A DNA stretch of 64,000 nt from Apoda limacodes (Eukaryota; Arthropoda; Insecta; Lepidoptera; Limacodidae). How positions within the stretch are numbered: position 1 is the first letter of the stretch; every line of letters begins with the position of its first letter. The stretch covers positions 2,671,001 through 2,735,000 of the forward strand of contig OX291553.1 in assembly GCA_946406115.1 (NCBI GenBank), given 5' to 3'. Made by a program: the position numbers and the translations under genes. Under the pieces are notes generated by a model that saw nothing but the letters and a program-made list of their open reading frames with translations, was not told the DNA's origin and did not search any database. Below, piece by piece: positions 23,379 through 35,230 of the stretch.

Positions 23379-25091
23379 TCAGTCCCAAGGATTTTTATCA
23401 TTTACATAATCTGAAATATTGTAGTATGCCTTTTTACAAAGTACCTGCTTGATAAAAGATTTAAATTTACTTATTGATAGATTTTGAATTTTATTGGGAA
23501 CTTTGTTGTAAAAGTGTATACATTGCCCCATAAAAGAGTTACTTATTTTGTGTAGACGTGTATCATGCACCAACAGCTTATTTTTACTTCTAGTATTTAC
23601 TTTGTGAACGTCACTTTTCTTGCTGAAACTATTGATATTTTTATGTACATATAAAAGATTTTCATATATGTACTGCGACACTAAAGTTAAAATTTTTACT
23701 TCCCTAAACCTATCCCTCAGAGATATCCTAGATCCTAATTTATAAATAGCACGAATTGCCCTTTTTTGTAACAAAAATATTGTATTTACATCAGCAGCGC
23801 TACCCCACAATAGGATACCATATGTCATTAAACTATGGAAATAGCTAAAATATACTATTTTTGCAGTGTCGACATCGGTCAATTGTCTTATTTTCTTGAT
23901 TGCATACACAGCAGAGCTAAGTTTTTTGGCTAGGTTATGAATATGAGGACCCCATTGAAGTTTGGAGTCTAGCGTTATGCCAAGAAAGATTGTTGAATTA
24001 ACAAGTTCTAATTGCTCGCCATTAATATTAATACATGTCTGTCTCTGACTAACATTTGGTAATGTAAATTTAACACATTTGGTTTTTATTTCATTAAGTA
24101 ATAAATTATTAGCGTTAAACCAATTTACAATTTTAGAAAGGGCATTATTTAATTCATTATAACATGTCTGTCGTCTCTTAACTTTAAAAAGCAAAGAGGT
24201 GTCATCAGCAAATAAGACAATGTCATGGTTTTTTACATTATATGGGAGATCATTAATGTAAATAAGAAATAGAAAAGGACCTAAAATTGAGCCCTGAGGG
24301 ACTCCTATAGTGACTGCTGATCCCGGAGATCTTTCACCGTTGACATCTATTTTCTGTACTCTCCTACTCATATAGGATGTCAAAAGGTCGAGAGCTTTGC
24401 CTCTAATACCATAGTGATGTAGCTTCCTGATGAGATTTTCATGTTGAACACAGTCAAATGCCTTAGATAAATCACAAAACACTCCAAGGGCGTCATGCGA
24501 ATCCTCCCAGGCGTTATATATATTTTTTAATAGTGCCACTCCTGCATCGGTTGTGGAACGGCCTTTCATAAAGCCAAACTGTTTACTACTAAGTAGCTCA
24601 TTAATACAGAAATGTTTTAACATTGGACAAAGTATGATTTTTTCAAAAACTTTACTGAGTATAGGTAGTATTGAAATAGGCCGAAAATTATTAGGATCTG
24701 TTGAACTACCTGATTTAAAAAGAGGTATAACTTTGCTAAGTTTCATCTCATCAGGAAACACACCACTATCAACACAACTATTAAAAATAATGGGTAAGGG
24801 TTGTGCTATAACATGAATAATTGAATTTATAGTTTTTACAGAAAGTCCCCAAAGGTCTGTGGTGTTTTTAATTTCTAATGTTTTAAATGTATTAATGATA
24901 TCCGTAGGACTAATGTTTTTAAATACAAAGGGAACGTTAAATTCAGGAACACTAGTTTTTAATAATTTTTCTGCTAAGATTGGACTTGAGTTTAGATGTT
25001 CAGTTGTTTTGAATGGGATATTCCTAAAAAACTGTTCAAAGGCAACTGCTACCTCAGAATTTGTTTTAAAACTAGCATCATCTACAATCAA
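23379..25091 (-). pseudogene. LINE family A ORF2, reverse transcriptase (570 open codons)
   Basis: The frame contains the standard non-LTR reverse transcriptase motifs in order: NFRPISILPILSKVFEKI (motif 1), KQFGFMKGRSTTDAG (motif 2a), FCDLSKAFDCVQHENL (motif A, Asp present), GVPQGSILGPFLFLIYINDL (motif B, here split), LFADDTSLLF (motif C, catalytic Asp-Asp present) and FLGITLDSKLQWGPHI (motif E). Then comes the thumb and C-terminal region ending VNDKNPWD. No RNase H domain follows. The frame is open over the whole enzyme core, so the copy is young. It has lost its N-terminal endonuclease. Confidence 0.9.
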
Positions 25092-25177
25092 CTCAAAGTC
25101 CTGACAAGAATTCCTAGCTTTACCAGTTTCATTATTTATTATGTTCCATGTAGTTTTTATTTTATTTGTTGAATTTT

Positions 25178-25600
25178 TTACTTTATGTCTGAGGTGAATT
25201 GCTTTTGCAACAAGACAGACCTTTTTAAAGGTTTTTGAGTATTTTTTAAATATTCCCTAAATATTTGGCTATTATTATATGTTTTTTCTTTATATAATTC
25301 ATACAGTTTACGCCTACTTTTATGAATACCTGGGGTAGCCCATTCACTAAAACTAAAGCGACTGGAAATAAGTTTCTTTTTTGCAGTAAATATTTTATTA
25401 TACTCTGTAGTAATAGTGTCAAGAACAGTATTGTACATATCATTTTGGTCGCCATTATAAAGCAAATCTGGAAGTTTATGCATTAAGTTAGATTTAAATG
25501 ATTCAACCCGTTTAGTTGTTATTGGTATAAATTTAATTTCCTTTTGAGTAATACTATTCTTTCTTTCTAAAACCACTAACTGTCCACAATGATCTGACTC
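25178..25600 (-). pseudogene. LINE family A ORF2, end of endonuclease and linker
   Basis: This frame is shifted relative to the reverse transcriptase frame. It reads from the endonuclease end motif SDH (followed by CGQLVVLERKNS) through a charged linker with FSEWATPGIHKSRRKLYELY, which is conserved upstream of the reverse transcriptase in such elements. A small frameshift between about 25091 and 25178 separates it from the enzyme core. Confidence 0.75.
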
Positions 25601-25605
25601 TAGAT

Positions 25606-25645
25606 TGCTGCATCAGGCAAGCCGTCTACTTGTTTGCCACCATAA
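25606..25645 (+). repeat. LINE family B 3'-end scrap
   Basis: The words 'catcaggcaagccgtct' and 'acttgtttgccacca' resemble the family B tail seen at 14540-14575 and, reversed, at 60520-60560. Confidence 0.4.
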
Positions 25646-25779
25646 TTGGCGTTAAATCGGCTCCCGATCGGCGAAGATACCGGGAAACATACTCACAATA
25701 AGTTCCGCTTTAGAATTGCACCTTCAACCGAAAACGTGATTTTCTATTGATTGGCATACACCAGTTTATATCTTGAAAA

Positions 25780-26075
25780 GGGGCCATCCATCTTATGCGT
25801 CATGGGGGGACATGCAAAGCGTGACAAGGGGGTAGGGGGTTTTTAAAATTAAGGAAATTTACGTGACGTCCTAAATAGATGGCGCCAAAGTACTGAACCA
25901 ATTTTGATGTAACATACACTGTTCCCTAAGTTGAATGGTGCCGAATTCAATAAAATAGAACTATTAAATCTGATCATTAGTTTCCGAGAAATATGTGGAC
26001 AAACATACATACATGCGTTCATGAAATTTAGCACATCGGTTGAGAAGCCCACATATATTGTCGCCACTTCAATTT
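25780..26075. repeat. Interspersed repeat, unassigned
   Basis: The stretch starts with G-rich words ('gcgtcatgggggga', 'gtgacaagggggtaggggg') and continues into 'acgtgacgtcct'. I recall such G-run blocks from abundant lepidopteran repeats. The 72-codon minus frame here (25849-26067) has no recognisable domain. Confidence 0.35.
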
Positions 26076-26228
26076 ATGACAATATTTTATTGCATTACTA
26101 AATAAGTGGAATGTGCAAAGGAATACATCCACACAGGTAAGTGTAAGCCATTAGAAATTGTACTTATGTATTTCTCATGGCGTTTTAAAATGTTTTAACG
26201 CTAAATAAAAAACTGTATACTAATGTAA

Positions 26229-26735
26229 AAACTGTAACTGTAACGGCGCGGACAGCGGAGGACCAGCGGTGCTCGTTGCTTTCATTGCTCGGCGTGGACA
26301 CAGCGTGCTGGTACACAGCGTGCTGGTCCGGCGGTCAATTGTCGACGATTCCAAACTCACTTGCTGTATGTCATGTCATGAATCCTTAAGTCTGAGGAGA
26401 GACTTTGCCTCCCTGTGTGTGTTCTTCCTCTTGTACAATGTTATGTGTTCTGAGGAAGTGTTCAAAATGATGCCCACGTTTACTTTCTACCATCGCACCG
26501 CTCGCCATTGGCAGGGAATTCATTCTCACACTTTAGAACCGAAATGTTTTCAGAGAGAGTTCCCCCCGCGAACGCTTGGGTCCTGGAATGAGCTCAAGGT
26601 TTTTTCTGAGGACTACACTATGGGTTTCTTCAAAAAAGCAGGTAATTAGATTTCTGAAGGGTCGGCAACACCCCAGTGATACCCCTGGTGTTGCAAGCGT
26701 AAGTATGCCACCTCAGTGGTATAAAAAAAAAACAT
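26229..26735 (+). pseudogene. LINE family B, 3'-terminal ORF2 fragment
   Basis: The plus strand encodes a decayed version of the family B C-terminus: SLRRDFASLCVFFLLYN, EEVFKMMPTFTFYHRTARHW, GIHSHTLEPKCFQREF, then GFFKKAG. This is followed by the 3' end with 'gccacctcagtggtata'. Compared with 60560-61033 it has internal deletions and frame changes. A local direct repeat 'acacagcgtgctggt' occurs near 26300. Confidence 0.8.
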
Positions 26736-26881
26736 TTTAGCTAAATTAAAAATTAACTTTGTTAAGTATTTTCGTGTATTAATATTGTTTTGCTATTAAA
26801 GATAAAAAACTGCAACGAAGTAAAAATAATAATGAAATAGTTGATCTATAACTGCTTGTCAAAATGATTAAAAGAACTTAC

Positions 26882-26961
26882 CTATGTACCTTATTTATTT
26901 TGCGCTGGGCGTACTTCCAACCCAACCCGGTACAATCGGCAACATCAGCAATAATATCCAT
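26882..26961 (-). CDS. Candidate first coding exon of an unrecognised gene
   Basis: On the minus strand an ATG at 26961 opens a frame of 26 codons plus two bases, ending at a strong donor (AG|GTAAGT) at 26881/26882. The peptide starts MDIIADVADCTGLGWKY and ends with a basic QRKINKVHR. An in-frame TAA lies 21 bases upstream, so this ATG is the first possible start. The flank upstream of the gene (27000-27200) is CpG-rich. I found no convincing next exon toward lower coordinates, where transposons dominate, and do not recognise the protein. A chance frame is possible. Confidence 0.3.
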
Positions 26962-26974
26962 CAAGTCTGAGACA

Positions 26975-27260
26975 ATGTCACGTTAACGTTGTCGACGATC
27001 GCTTCTCCTCACTACTTTTTGCTTGGAGCATTTGTTTGCAAATGCGCGGTTCCCGGCCGTCACTCGTCACTTGTCACTACTCGTCTCGAGTCATCGCGAA
27101 TCGCCACGAGTCGTCACTGTCAGTGCAAAGCGGACGCCGCGCCGCCACCATCGGAATTCAATCAACGACGCTTTTTCAATTTCGTTGACGACGCGTTGAA
27201 TAAACTGCATTTTGCCGTAGTTCATAAAAACATGTTTGCATGCAGGCTGTGATGTGTTTG
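26975..27260. promoter_or_regulatory. CpG-rich patch, possible promoter region
   Basis: This stretch has many CpG dinucleotides and short Ser/Arg-like repeats ('cgtcact', 'cgagtc'), in contrast to the AT-rich surroundings. It lies directly upstream of the candidate minus-strand exon. It could be a promoter or 5'-UTR. The plus-strand frame of 87 codons looks like chance coding. Confidence 0.3.
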
Positions 27261-29045
27261 CGACAGATAAAAAGATAGAGACATAGATTGGCCCAATTGT
27301 GGTTTCCGGTTAGAATTTTAAAAAGTTGTTACTGATGCCGTAGCGTTTAGATAACATATAGTTTGGAAAATACTATTAAATTGTGTAGGTGATGAATTTT
27401 TAATAAGTATCGTTCTTCAAAACGAATAATGACCATTTTATGACAAAAACTTAATACCCGTTAACACCGTTGAATAAAAATCGATTCTAACGTCTATCCT
27501 AAAATGTCATCAATATGGTATTAGCACCGACACGTATCCGTCACTGAACCGCAAAAACGTTCACCAAGTCATGTCATCTCATTGTGTGCAAAGTGTTCTC
27601 TAACCGGCTGCTTTACATTTCATTTTCTTAAATGAAAATGTATCCTAATGTATACCCATAGAGTTTATATTCCATTTTGTTATAATTTGTTCGAGTTGCG
27701 CCTGATTTTAGAATCTATGTGATAACAATTAAGTTTAAAGTCGTGTGACGGGCTATATTTTGTTAAGGCAAGTGTACACTCCACACATTCACCGGCCGAC
27801 AATGTGGCCGGGAATGAAAAAGTGATATCAATCATCTGTGACGATGATGGACGACCCTCCGAGACGCATAAAGGCAGGTTCGGACGACGACATTATGCGA
27901 TGAAGTATCTCATACGCACAGGGCTTTATTATAACTGAATGTTGTGCTTTTCACATCCTGTCATAAAAATACAAACATGCGGTTTATTTGCAGAAAAAAA
28001 AATATTAATTTATATTTATTATTATAATTTCTGTGGTTCAAACGTTATAGCTTAAGAGCTACTGGGTTGTTTGAGTAAGTAATGTGTTTAGATTTAGATA
28101 TAATAAGGCTAAGAATTTGTACTGTATGTACAATAACATTTTAGTTTTTAGGAAAGGCATGCCATGGTTGTGTAATCGTCCCCAAATTTTTGTTCAATAT
28201 CAAAAAAATAAAATTAAAAATAAAATATCAAAAATATTATGCTTCCTACAATTTTCAAATGTTAAAATATGAGTAAGTGCCCAGATATGGTGGGATTGTA
28301 ATGTGAGCAATAAAGTAGGTTTGAAATCCTTCTACAAGGCTGTGAATAAATATTATTATTCTTTAAACTATTTTGAGAGCCAAGAATAGTAGAAAGAGTC
28401 GTCGGAGCTACCAGAAAAGTAAAAAGAGTCGTCGGAGCTACCAGAAAAGTAAAAAGAGTTGGCGAAGCTAGCAGAAAAATAACAAAAGTTAATATGCTTT
28501 TTGAAAAACTAAAATTAAACTATGATACTTAATTTTTTATCTAACTAAATAAAATTTACACGTATATTTGATGTTTTTTTTAATTATTAAAACAAGTTTT
28601 ACTATAAAAATTATAAGATTTTTTAATATATCTTATTTTTACTTAATAAATCTAATCGTGGTAATCCCGAAACTTATTACGTGTTTCACTGAAATATGAT
28701 TTGTTCATAATCATTTCTTCATTAAAATGCACATCCTAGCTTAAGTCAATGTCTAAAGCGTGTCACATGACTGTTCCGGCTCCCCACAGCCCGTCAAACG
28801 TACCTAAATTATCAAATTGCGCAACAATTACGTAGCATTATTCATAATGACCAGACGCTGTGATAAATAATAAAGCTTTAATGATTGGTAATTACATGGC
28901 CCGATTTGACATTTCATTATTCATACTGCCCGGACATTGTAAATAATGCCCTCATTAATCTTAAACATCTCTTAAACATCTTAAATATGCGGGTGCTCAC
29001 TTACCTCGTGTACTGGCAATGTTATTTTCTTTGTGCTTAGGTCAT
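27261..29045. other. Non-coding stretch with a short tandem repeat
   Basis: No gene is supported. The frame at 28084-28272 has no recognisable domain. Confidence 0.4.
28383..28483. repeat. 33-bp tandem repeat, three copies
   Basis: Units with 'aagagtcgtcggagcta' followed by 'ccagaaaagta' start near 28395 and 28428, with a diverged third at 28461. The spacing is 33 bp. Confidence 0.85.
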
Positions 29046-29159
29046 GCTTTTCTGCCCAACGACCTCATTAAGACTGTTGTCGTACCAATTTTTAAAAACA
29101 AGACTGGAGACATTTGAGACATAAATAAGCCGATCTCTCTTGCCACTGTTATTGCCAAG

Positions 29160-29846
29160 GTGCTGGACAGTGTGCTTGATCGACAGTTAGGGCTTCATTT
29201 GCAATTAAATGACGCACAGTTTGGTTTTCGGCGCGGCCTTTCAACCGAAACAGCCATATACTGCCTTAAGCACACTGTCAGGTACTATACAGATAGAAAA
29301 ACACCAGTATATGCATGTTTCTTGGATCTTTCTAAAGCTTTTGATCTGGTAAATTATGATATACTGTGGAGAAAGCTATCCAATGAAACTAGTGTACCAA
29401 AGGAGTTGATATCAATATTTAAATATTGGTATCAGCACCAGACCAATTGTGTGAGATGGGCAGGTGCAACATCGGAAGTGTACAGAATGGAGTGTGGAGT
29501 GAGACAAGGGGGGTTGACGTCTCCTAGACTTTTTAACCTTTATATGAACAGACTGATTGAGGGACTCAATAGCGCACCTGTCGGATGCTTTATCGATGGC
29601 AAAAGTGTAAATAACATAAGCTATGCCGATGACATGGTGCTGCTGAGTCCATCAATTAGTGCCTTGAGAAGACTGGTTAGAATATGTGAGAAGTACGCTG
29701 AGACCCATGGCCTCCGATACAATTCACTAAAAAGTGAAATAATGGTGTTTAAGGCGGGAAATAAAACCTATGACCAGGTCCCTTCGGTAATACTTTCTGG
29801 CGCGCCTCTTAAGAGAGTTTCCCAATTTAAGTACCTGGGGCACTGA
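29160..29846 (+). pseudogene. Reverse transcriptase core of the second LINE family
   Basis: This 228-codon frame (first codon GTG, open from upstream) carries the ordered motifs AQFGFRRGLSTETAI, ACFLDLSKAFDLVNYDIL (motif A Asp), CGVRQGGLTSPRLFNLYMN (motif B), ISYADDMVLLS (motif C, both catalytic Asp residues present) and VSQFKYLGH (motif E). It stops at a TGA where the family would be expected to have Trp. The following frame (29916-30173) continues with the C-terminal region, SVKITLFKAFCQSFYTCSLW and RVQYNNAFRILMGLPRDCSA. Confidence 0.85.
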
Positions 29847-29849
29847 GTC

Positions 29850-30290
29850 ACAGACACTCTAAAAGATGACCTAGACATTGAAAGGGAGCGCAGAGCACTG
29901 TCTGTTAGGTGTAAAATGTTGACACGTAGATTTGCTCGATGTACGCAGAGTGTTAAAATTACTTTGTTTAAAGCATTCTGCCAATCGTTTTACACTTGCA
30001 GTCTATGGGTTAACTATACGCAAAAGGCCTATAGTGCTCTGCGAGTTCAATATAATAATGCATTCCGGATACTGATGGGGCTGCCGCGCGACTGTAGCGC
30101 ATCAGCAATGTTTGCTGAAGCTCGCACGAGCGATCTTATGCCATCATGCGCAACAGAACGGCCTCACTGGTAAGCCGTGTGCGTGGCAGCCCGAACAGGG
30201 TCTTGGAAGCAGCATTGCCCCATTTTGCGAGAGTGTGTAGGTGTTCATATAAGACGACGTATGTGAACACTTGTCACTCTCGCAAAATAA
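29850..30290 (+). pseudogene. LINE C-terminal region (second family)
   Basis: It is in frame after the TGA: VTDTLKDDLDIERERRAL, then LTRRFARCTQSVKITLF, then YNNAFRILMGLPRDCSAS. A frameshift near 30165 moves the remaining tail (SRVRGSPNRVLEAALPHF) to another frame. Confidence 0.75.
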
Positions 30291-30432
30291 AATAATAATA
30301 AAAAAATTATTTGTTTAGTATTTAGTTATATTATCTGTACAACTAACATAGTTTTTTTAAGTGTATTTGTTACTAACACACTATGGACCAATGTCTGAAA
30401 TAAACATTTATTATTATTATTATTATTATAAT

Positions 30433-33400
30433 CACTTGATCCACAACATATACATTACTAGTAAATAAGTTTAAGATGTAAATATACTTATATACTTATA
30501 ACAGTAGACAGGATATTTCTACACAATATTATTTTTCAGAAAAAAGTTATTACATACAACTATCGAGACACAAAAAATGTGTACACAATATATTGTTTAG
30601 ACAAATAGACCTCCGCGCGTAACCTAAGAAAACACTTAAACATACTTTGAAAATGTTAAACACTAATAAATATAAAGACAGATAGACAGAGAGATCTTTA
30701 TTGAAATGTCATAAGACCTGTTTTCGATAGATTTCTAAGGTCTTCGTTTAAAATTCAAACGAAAGATTGTTTAAGTAAGTAGGTAAAATGCAAACAGTAG
30801 CCGAGCGGTAGCGGGGCGGCCACCCGCGGGCTCTCAAACTTCGGTGCCGAGTGTTAACTGTATAAACACGATTAAGGCGAGGACCCACACTCGCAGCCCA
30901 CCGATCATCGATCATATAGAATTGTACTTATTATCAAGTGTTTGGGTAAGTAATGGTAGGAATGAGTTAATAAGGTATAGCGACTATCGATAGCTCTTAT
31001 TATTTATACAATTTGCACTAGGAGTGCGCGGTGGAATAATGCCTCAGTCGCCTTTCTATAAGGAGACGCCTATGCACCTATAGTGGAAAAAACAACAGCT
31101 AAGGTTATAACCGATCGATTTATTTGATTATGTATTTATTTATATATGCTGTGCTGTGCGTTGCTGCCTCTTGTTAAGGTAAAGCGATTCAGATTTCTTC
31201 AACAAAAACCTTTATTAATATGTCATTATCATATATCGCTATTTACCATAGTCGAAGAAAGCATTACATACACATTCATAAAATGTAATTGAATTATTAA
31301 AAAGGCTGGAATTTTGTTGAATTCATACATTAAATTAATTTTTTGGAAACTCTGATTGTTTCATACACTGCCATTTTATGATTTGTATATGAATTTACTG
31401 GCAATCTTATATTAAATTATGACAGCCAGTCTTATATTAACCTAACACTTTAACCAGCACTTAGATTATGAGGCTTAATAGGCTATACTTTATTATGTGC
31501 TTATGGGTCTGTGTGTGTGTGTGTGTATGTTTTTATCCACGACGGACGGAACAGAACCAGAAGAAAACCACCACAGGGCGCTGTAGCAGCCAGAATAGTA
31601 GGCCCTAAGGCCTTGAGGGCTTTTTAGAAGCAGCCGATTTGTGCGTGTGTGTGTGAGTGGGTGGGTTAGTGACATAACTGCCTCAATTAGCAATGTATAC
31701 GTTGTTCCACGCCCCATGTGATTGCTTAAACCTGCTTTTATTGACATTCAAAGATGACACGTTGTGACAATTTTTTGTACTACCCCTAAATCATCGTTGT
31801 GGATGGATATTAAACTATTTTTATTGTTTGATGCATCCATAATCTTCTAAATATATACCTATTTTTCCTGTTAGTAGGTTGTCATATCGATAATTGGAAT
31901 AATGTTCACTATCGCCATCACTATCCGCTCTACTCAAACAAAGCACACAATTACTGTGCTCCACTCAGCGCTGTATGCTCAAGCCAGCAGCTTGTCAAAA
32001 CACTCCCCTGCGCTACCGTGAGCCGTGACGCAGTGGAAGAGAGCAAGTCATCACTCTGCTCCTAGCGCAGGGTAAACACTCCTTTAAATCCAAGTCTTAG
32101 GAAAACTGACAAAGCAATTAAAATAAATTTTAAAAACTTGTTTATAAATAGATAGTTCTACAACTTTCTAGTCACAGTTTATTATACAAAATATTTGTTA
32201 ATATTAATTTTCATATAATAAGTATACTAACTAGTTTTATTAATTATTGGCGCTGTGTTCGCCGAACTTACATAATATCCGCACTCTTGCAATACTTACT
32301 CGGATTTAGAGACGTATCGGAGTTTTGCAAGAATGGCGCAGTCGTAAACAAATTTTACCTGCACGTATTGGTAAATTTTTTTTAGTAAGCCGTATGTGTA
32401 CTGCGATAGTTTGTTTTTAATTATAAAATATTAAGGTGTCAAACATACAAAAATTAAGAATTTACGTAGTTAAAATAAAACACCTTATTTAAGTATTGTA
32501 ATGTAAACATTAAAGAGCAACACTAAAATTAGTATTTATAATCTGACAAACTATAACAAAGTAAAATGCTCATTTCATCTTTTAAGTTTATTTATAGTCG
32601 TTTACAATATAAATGTACTGTAAAAATAAATTAATCTTAGTTTTAGTCTTTCACATTAAAGTACTTTATCGCAAGTAGACAATAGGCAATAGAAGTAGGT
32701 CTATATCGGTTTCAAAAAAAAAATTACGGTTGAATTTGTACGAAAACGAATATTATAAAATGTTGGGTCCAGAAAAGTTTGGGGAACTTTGTAAAAGTAA
32801 AAGAATATGAGACACTGCAAAAAGACCAGTCAAAAGCATATATTTTAAAGATCACCTTACCAGTTAATATCTTCAGAAATGAAGAGGTAGGTAAAAAAGA
32901 AACACGATGTAACAACGTAATGACTGAGATGACCCATTAAATTGTTCCCCTTAATACCAGAGAAGAAAAGAAACAACCCGTAATTTGGCTTAAGTTACGG
33001 TTATTTCTTGAAACTTTACAAAAATAACGTAAAGAGTTGGAAGTAGTAAACCAACTTAGTTATGGAAATTAATTTAATTAATTAATATACGTCTGTTGAG
33101 GTCAAGTTTTTTTTAAAATAGCAATAAAAATGATTTTGCATTAGAGTGTTGCGTTTTTTACATTGTTAAATATTATAAATAGGTAAATGCTTTAAAAAAA
33201 TAATTATTTACCTATGAATAAAAAACACTAGCACTCCTATTGCACGGACTTTTAAAGAAACTCTGAAGAAAAAAGAAATACCAATTTAAATATAGTCACA
33301 AAAGCTACACTTTTAAAGTGATTGTTAAATATGTGGAGAGTTGATTTATCATCTCGAAAATGATCAACAATTGATAACAAAAGTACAATTAACATTAACA

Positions 33401-33600
33401 AAACGTAACATTTTAATATTTAATCCGATTTGACAATTTAATGAAAGTAATCCCAGCACTATCCGTTTATGGAAGAGGAACTGCGAATAATAATTCGCAG
33501 TCAAATTCAAAACTATAGTGAAGCCAGAACCATAATTTAAGTCAGCAATAAAGTCAGCAGTAATCACAAAGTATTGGCCCGTAATTGGTAGCCGCCGACC
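30433..33600. other. Non-coding stretch
   Basis: No gene is supported. A (GT)n tract lies near 31509-31530. The open frames at 31493-31747, 32724-32915 and 33364-33567 show no domains. A sequence near 30795-30850 has a tRNA-like 'gtagccgagcggtag' word but no matching B box. Confidence 0.4.
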
Positions 33601-34387
33601 CTGGGCCTTTTGTATTAAATTATAGGTTTTGGTAGCCTACAGGTACGTCTGTCTGTCGACCAGCCCACTTCGTTGGTAAACCGACCTGATGCACGAGTGT
33701 GCTTTTTGATGATTTTGATATTAGAATTTTTTTGTACAAGAGAGTTGATTTATTTGTATTTGAGCAAAGACAATAAAGTGTTATATGTTCGCAAAAACTT
33801 TTATACTGACGTGATGTACATAAACTTCATCTTCGCAACAAAAGCATGTACTCTTGAAAAGTTTATCAGAAAGATTTAAAAAGTTACAAAAGTAATGGTT
33901 ATATTGTTGTTAACTTCGATCTGATAACTACACAAAAAAATATATGTTACATTCTCCGTCCACCTCCCCTGATGATGATATGGACCGAGGGAATTGGCAC
34001 TAAAATTGCGCATCGTCATAGGACCCGCTCAAGGAACATATTGGAAACATTCCGGAGTAAGCCAGACTGTGTAATTCGAGAGAAAAATTAATGCAAAGTG
34101 CTTTTACCGGTCTCAAAAGCATTTATTTTTCTTTCTGATTCCAGAGTCAGTCTCCAAAGTCTTAACTATGAAAATATTGATAATAACACCGCACAATAAA
34201 AAATGTTGGATCCAGCGGGACTAACCTAAAAAAAATATTTGAAAATAAATATTAAAAACTAAAAAAAAATAATGAACAGCTAATAAAATATTTTTTCAAC
34301 ACAACTGCTCAAAAATGCATCGACGAAGCTTGTTCATATAATGTTCTGTGGTACATCCATTGTTCGAAAGTTCAAAATTACGCGCCA
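33601..34387. other. Non-coding stretch
   Basis: No gene is supported. The 68-codon frame at 33673-33879 has no recognisable domain. Confidence 0.35.
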
Positions 34388-34450
34388 TACAACGGAATGT
34401 GCGGTAAAATCGCTCACATAAGTACCTGTTTTACCGCACGTTCCGTTGTA
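34388..34450. ncRNA. Near-perfect hairpin, 22-bp stem and 19-nt loop
   Basis: The arm at 34388-34409 (starts 'tacaacggaat', ends 'gcggtaaaa') pairs with the arm at 34429-34450 with 21 Watson-Crick pairs and one G-T wobble. The loop is 19 nt. Arm length and loop size fit a miRNA precursor or a small hairpin RNA, but near-perfect pairing also fits a small palindromic transposon. Nothing here shows transcription. Confidence 0.35.
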
Positions 34451-34930
34451 CAGTAGGCGACACATAAACCTAACCTTAAAGGATTTTGAACCCAAGGCGC
34501 AACACACCGAAAAAGTCGCGAAAGAGAGATAGTCGTAATTTATTATTTCGTCTCACACTGGCTGTTCTCTGCCCGCTGCATCGCGTCGCAACCGTAAATT
34601 ATGAATGAATATATAAGTGTGCGGGCGTAATTATTATTGGGTTCACATTTTTCTTGCCTACGATAACAAAGAGGCATACAAAATGGTGATTGCCCTTGAA
34701 AACCTTTATTAACTTATTTTTTTTTTATTTTATAGCAATCTTCTAGAATTATCTACTCGGTCATTTATTGATTCAATATATATTGTTCTATTTGGATTTG
34801 GTTTTTGGGCCGCCGTAATATTTGTCCCTCCCGTTCAAAAGTAGGATTTGGGAGATACTGGAATAATAATAATGTAGTAATTTCGGTAAAAAACATTTAT
34901 GAAGTATGGAAAAAAATCGTCTTATTGTAA

Positions 34931-35230
34931 TCTATATAAATAAAAATGAATCGCAAAATTTGTTGCTAAGCGCAAAACTCGAAGACGGCTGGACCAATTC
35001 GGGTATTTTTTTTGTTGTGTTTGTTAGTGTTAATGTAAGGTTTTTATGAAAAAGAAAAAACAGTCAAGTGTGAGTCGGACTCGCGCAATAAGGGGAAACC
35101 GATTGTAATGAAAGTTTGGTAAGTTGTTATGCACATCCCAGGGAATGTTTCTGAATTAGTGCAACCCTTTCACAATAGGTTGGTGCGGCAATTGTTTTAA
35201 AAAAGAAACACCGTTCGCCGGGTCAGCTAG
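34931..35230 (+). mobile_element. Non-autonomous Helitron-like element
   Basis: The element starts TCTATATAAATAAAAATGAA and ends GCCGGGTCAGCTAG. It is flanked by A on the left and T on the right, the expected A/T target of Helitrons, which start with TC and end with CTRR. Both ends match what I recall of abundant lepidopteran Helitron derivatives. The 300-bp interior has no coding capacity. An inner segment with 'agtgtgagtcggactcgc' resembles a separate repeat also seen (reversed or variant) at about 41485-41510. Confidence 0.65.

Larger units (their letters stand above)
23073..25600 (-). mobile_element. LINE family A (jockey/CR1-like non-LTR retrotransposon), 5'-truncated
   Basis: This is the best-preserved copy of the family. 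On the minus strand it covers the very end of the endonuclease domain (the SDHCGQLV motif at about 25580), a linker, the complete reverse transcriptase and a 3'-UTR of about 300 bp. It ends at 23073 in tandem 'tttgac' units, a simple-repeat tail typical of CR1/jockey-type elements. The upstream half (ORF1 and most of the endonuclease) is absent, as expected of 5' truncation during target-primed reverse transcription. Sequence beyond 25600 is unrelated. There is a frame break between 25091 and 25178. Confidence 0.85.
29046..30432 (+). mobile_element. LINE (second family), 5'-truncated, plus strand
   Basis: The element begins inside the reverse transcriptase (NDLIKTVVVPIF, then a stop, then PISLATVIAKVLD). 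It runs through the palm and thumb and ends in a 3'-UTR with the tail 'aaataaacatttattattat' and further 'att' units. It has at least two nonsense codons (near 29119 and 29844) and a frameshift near 30170. The motif VRQGGLTSPRLFNLYMN and the YADD catalytic box separate it from LINE families A and B. I do not assign the clade. Confidence 0.85.

Noticed and set aside
24553..25104. Plus-strand frames of 81-87 codons
   Set aside because: They are antisense shadows of the intact reverse transcriptase frame.
30790..30880. tRNA-Ser-like sequence ('gtagccgagcggtag')
   Set aside because: It has an A-box-like word only; no B box or cloverleaf could be drawn.
31493..31747. 84-codon minus-strand frame with a His-Thr-rich end
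   Set aside because: It runs across a (GT)n microsatellite and shows no domain.
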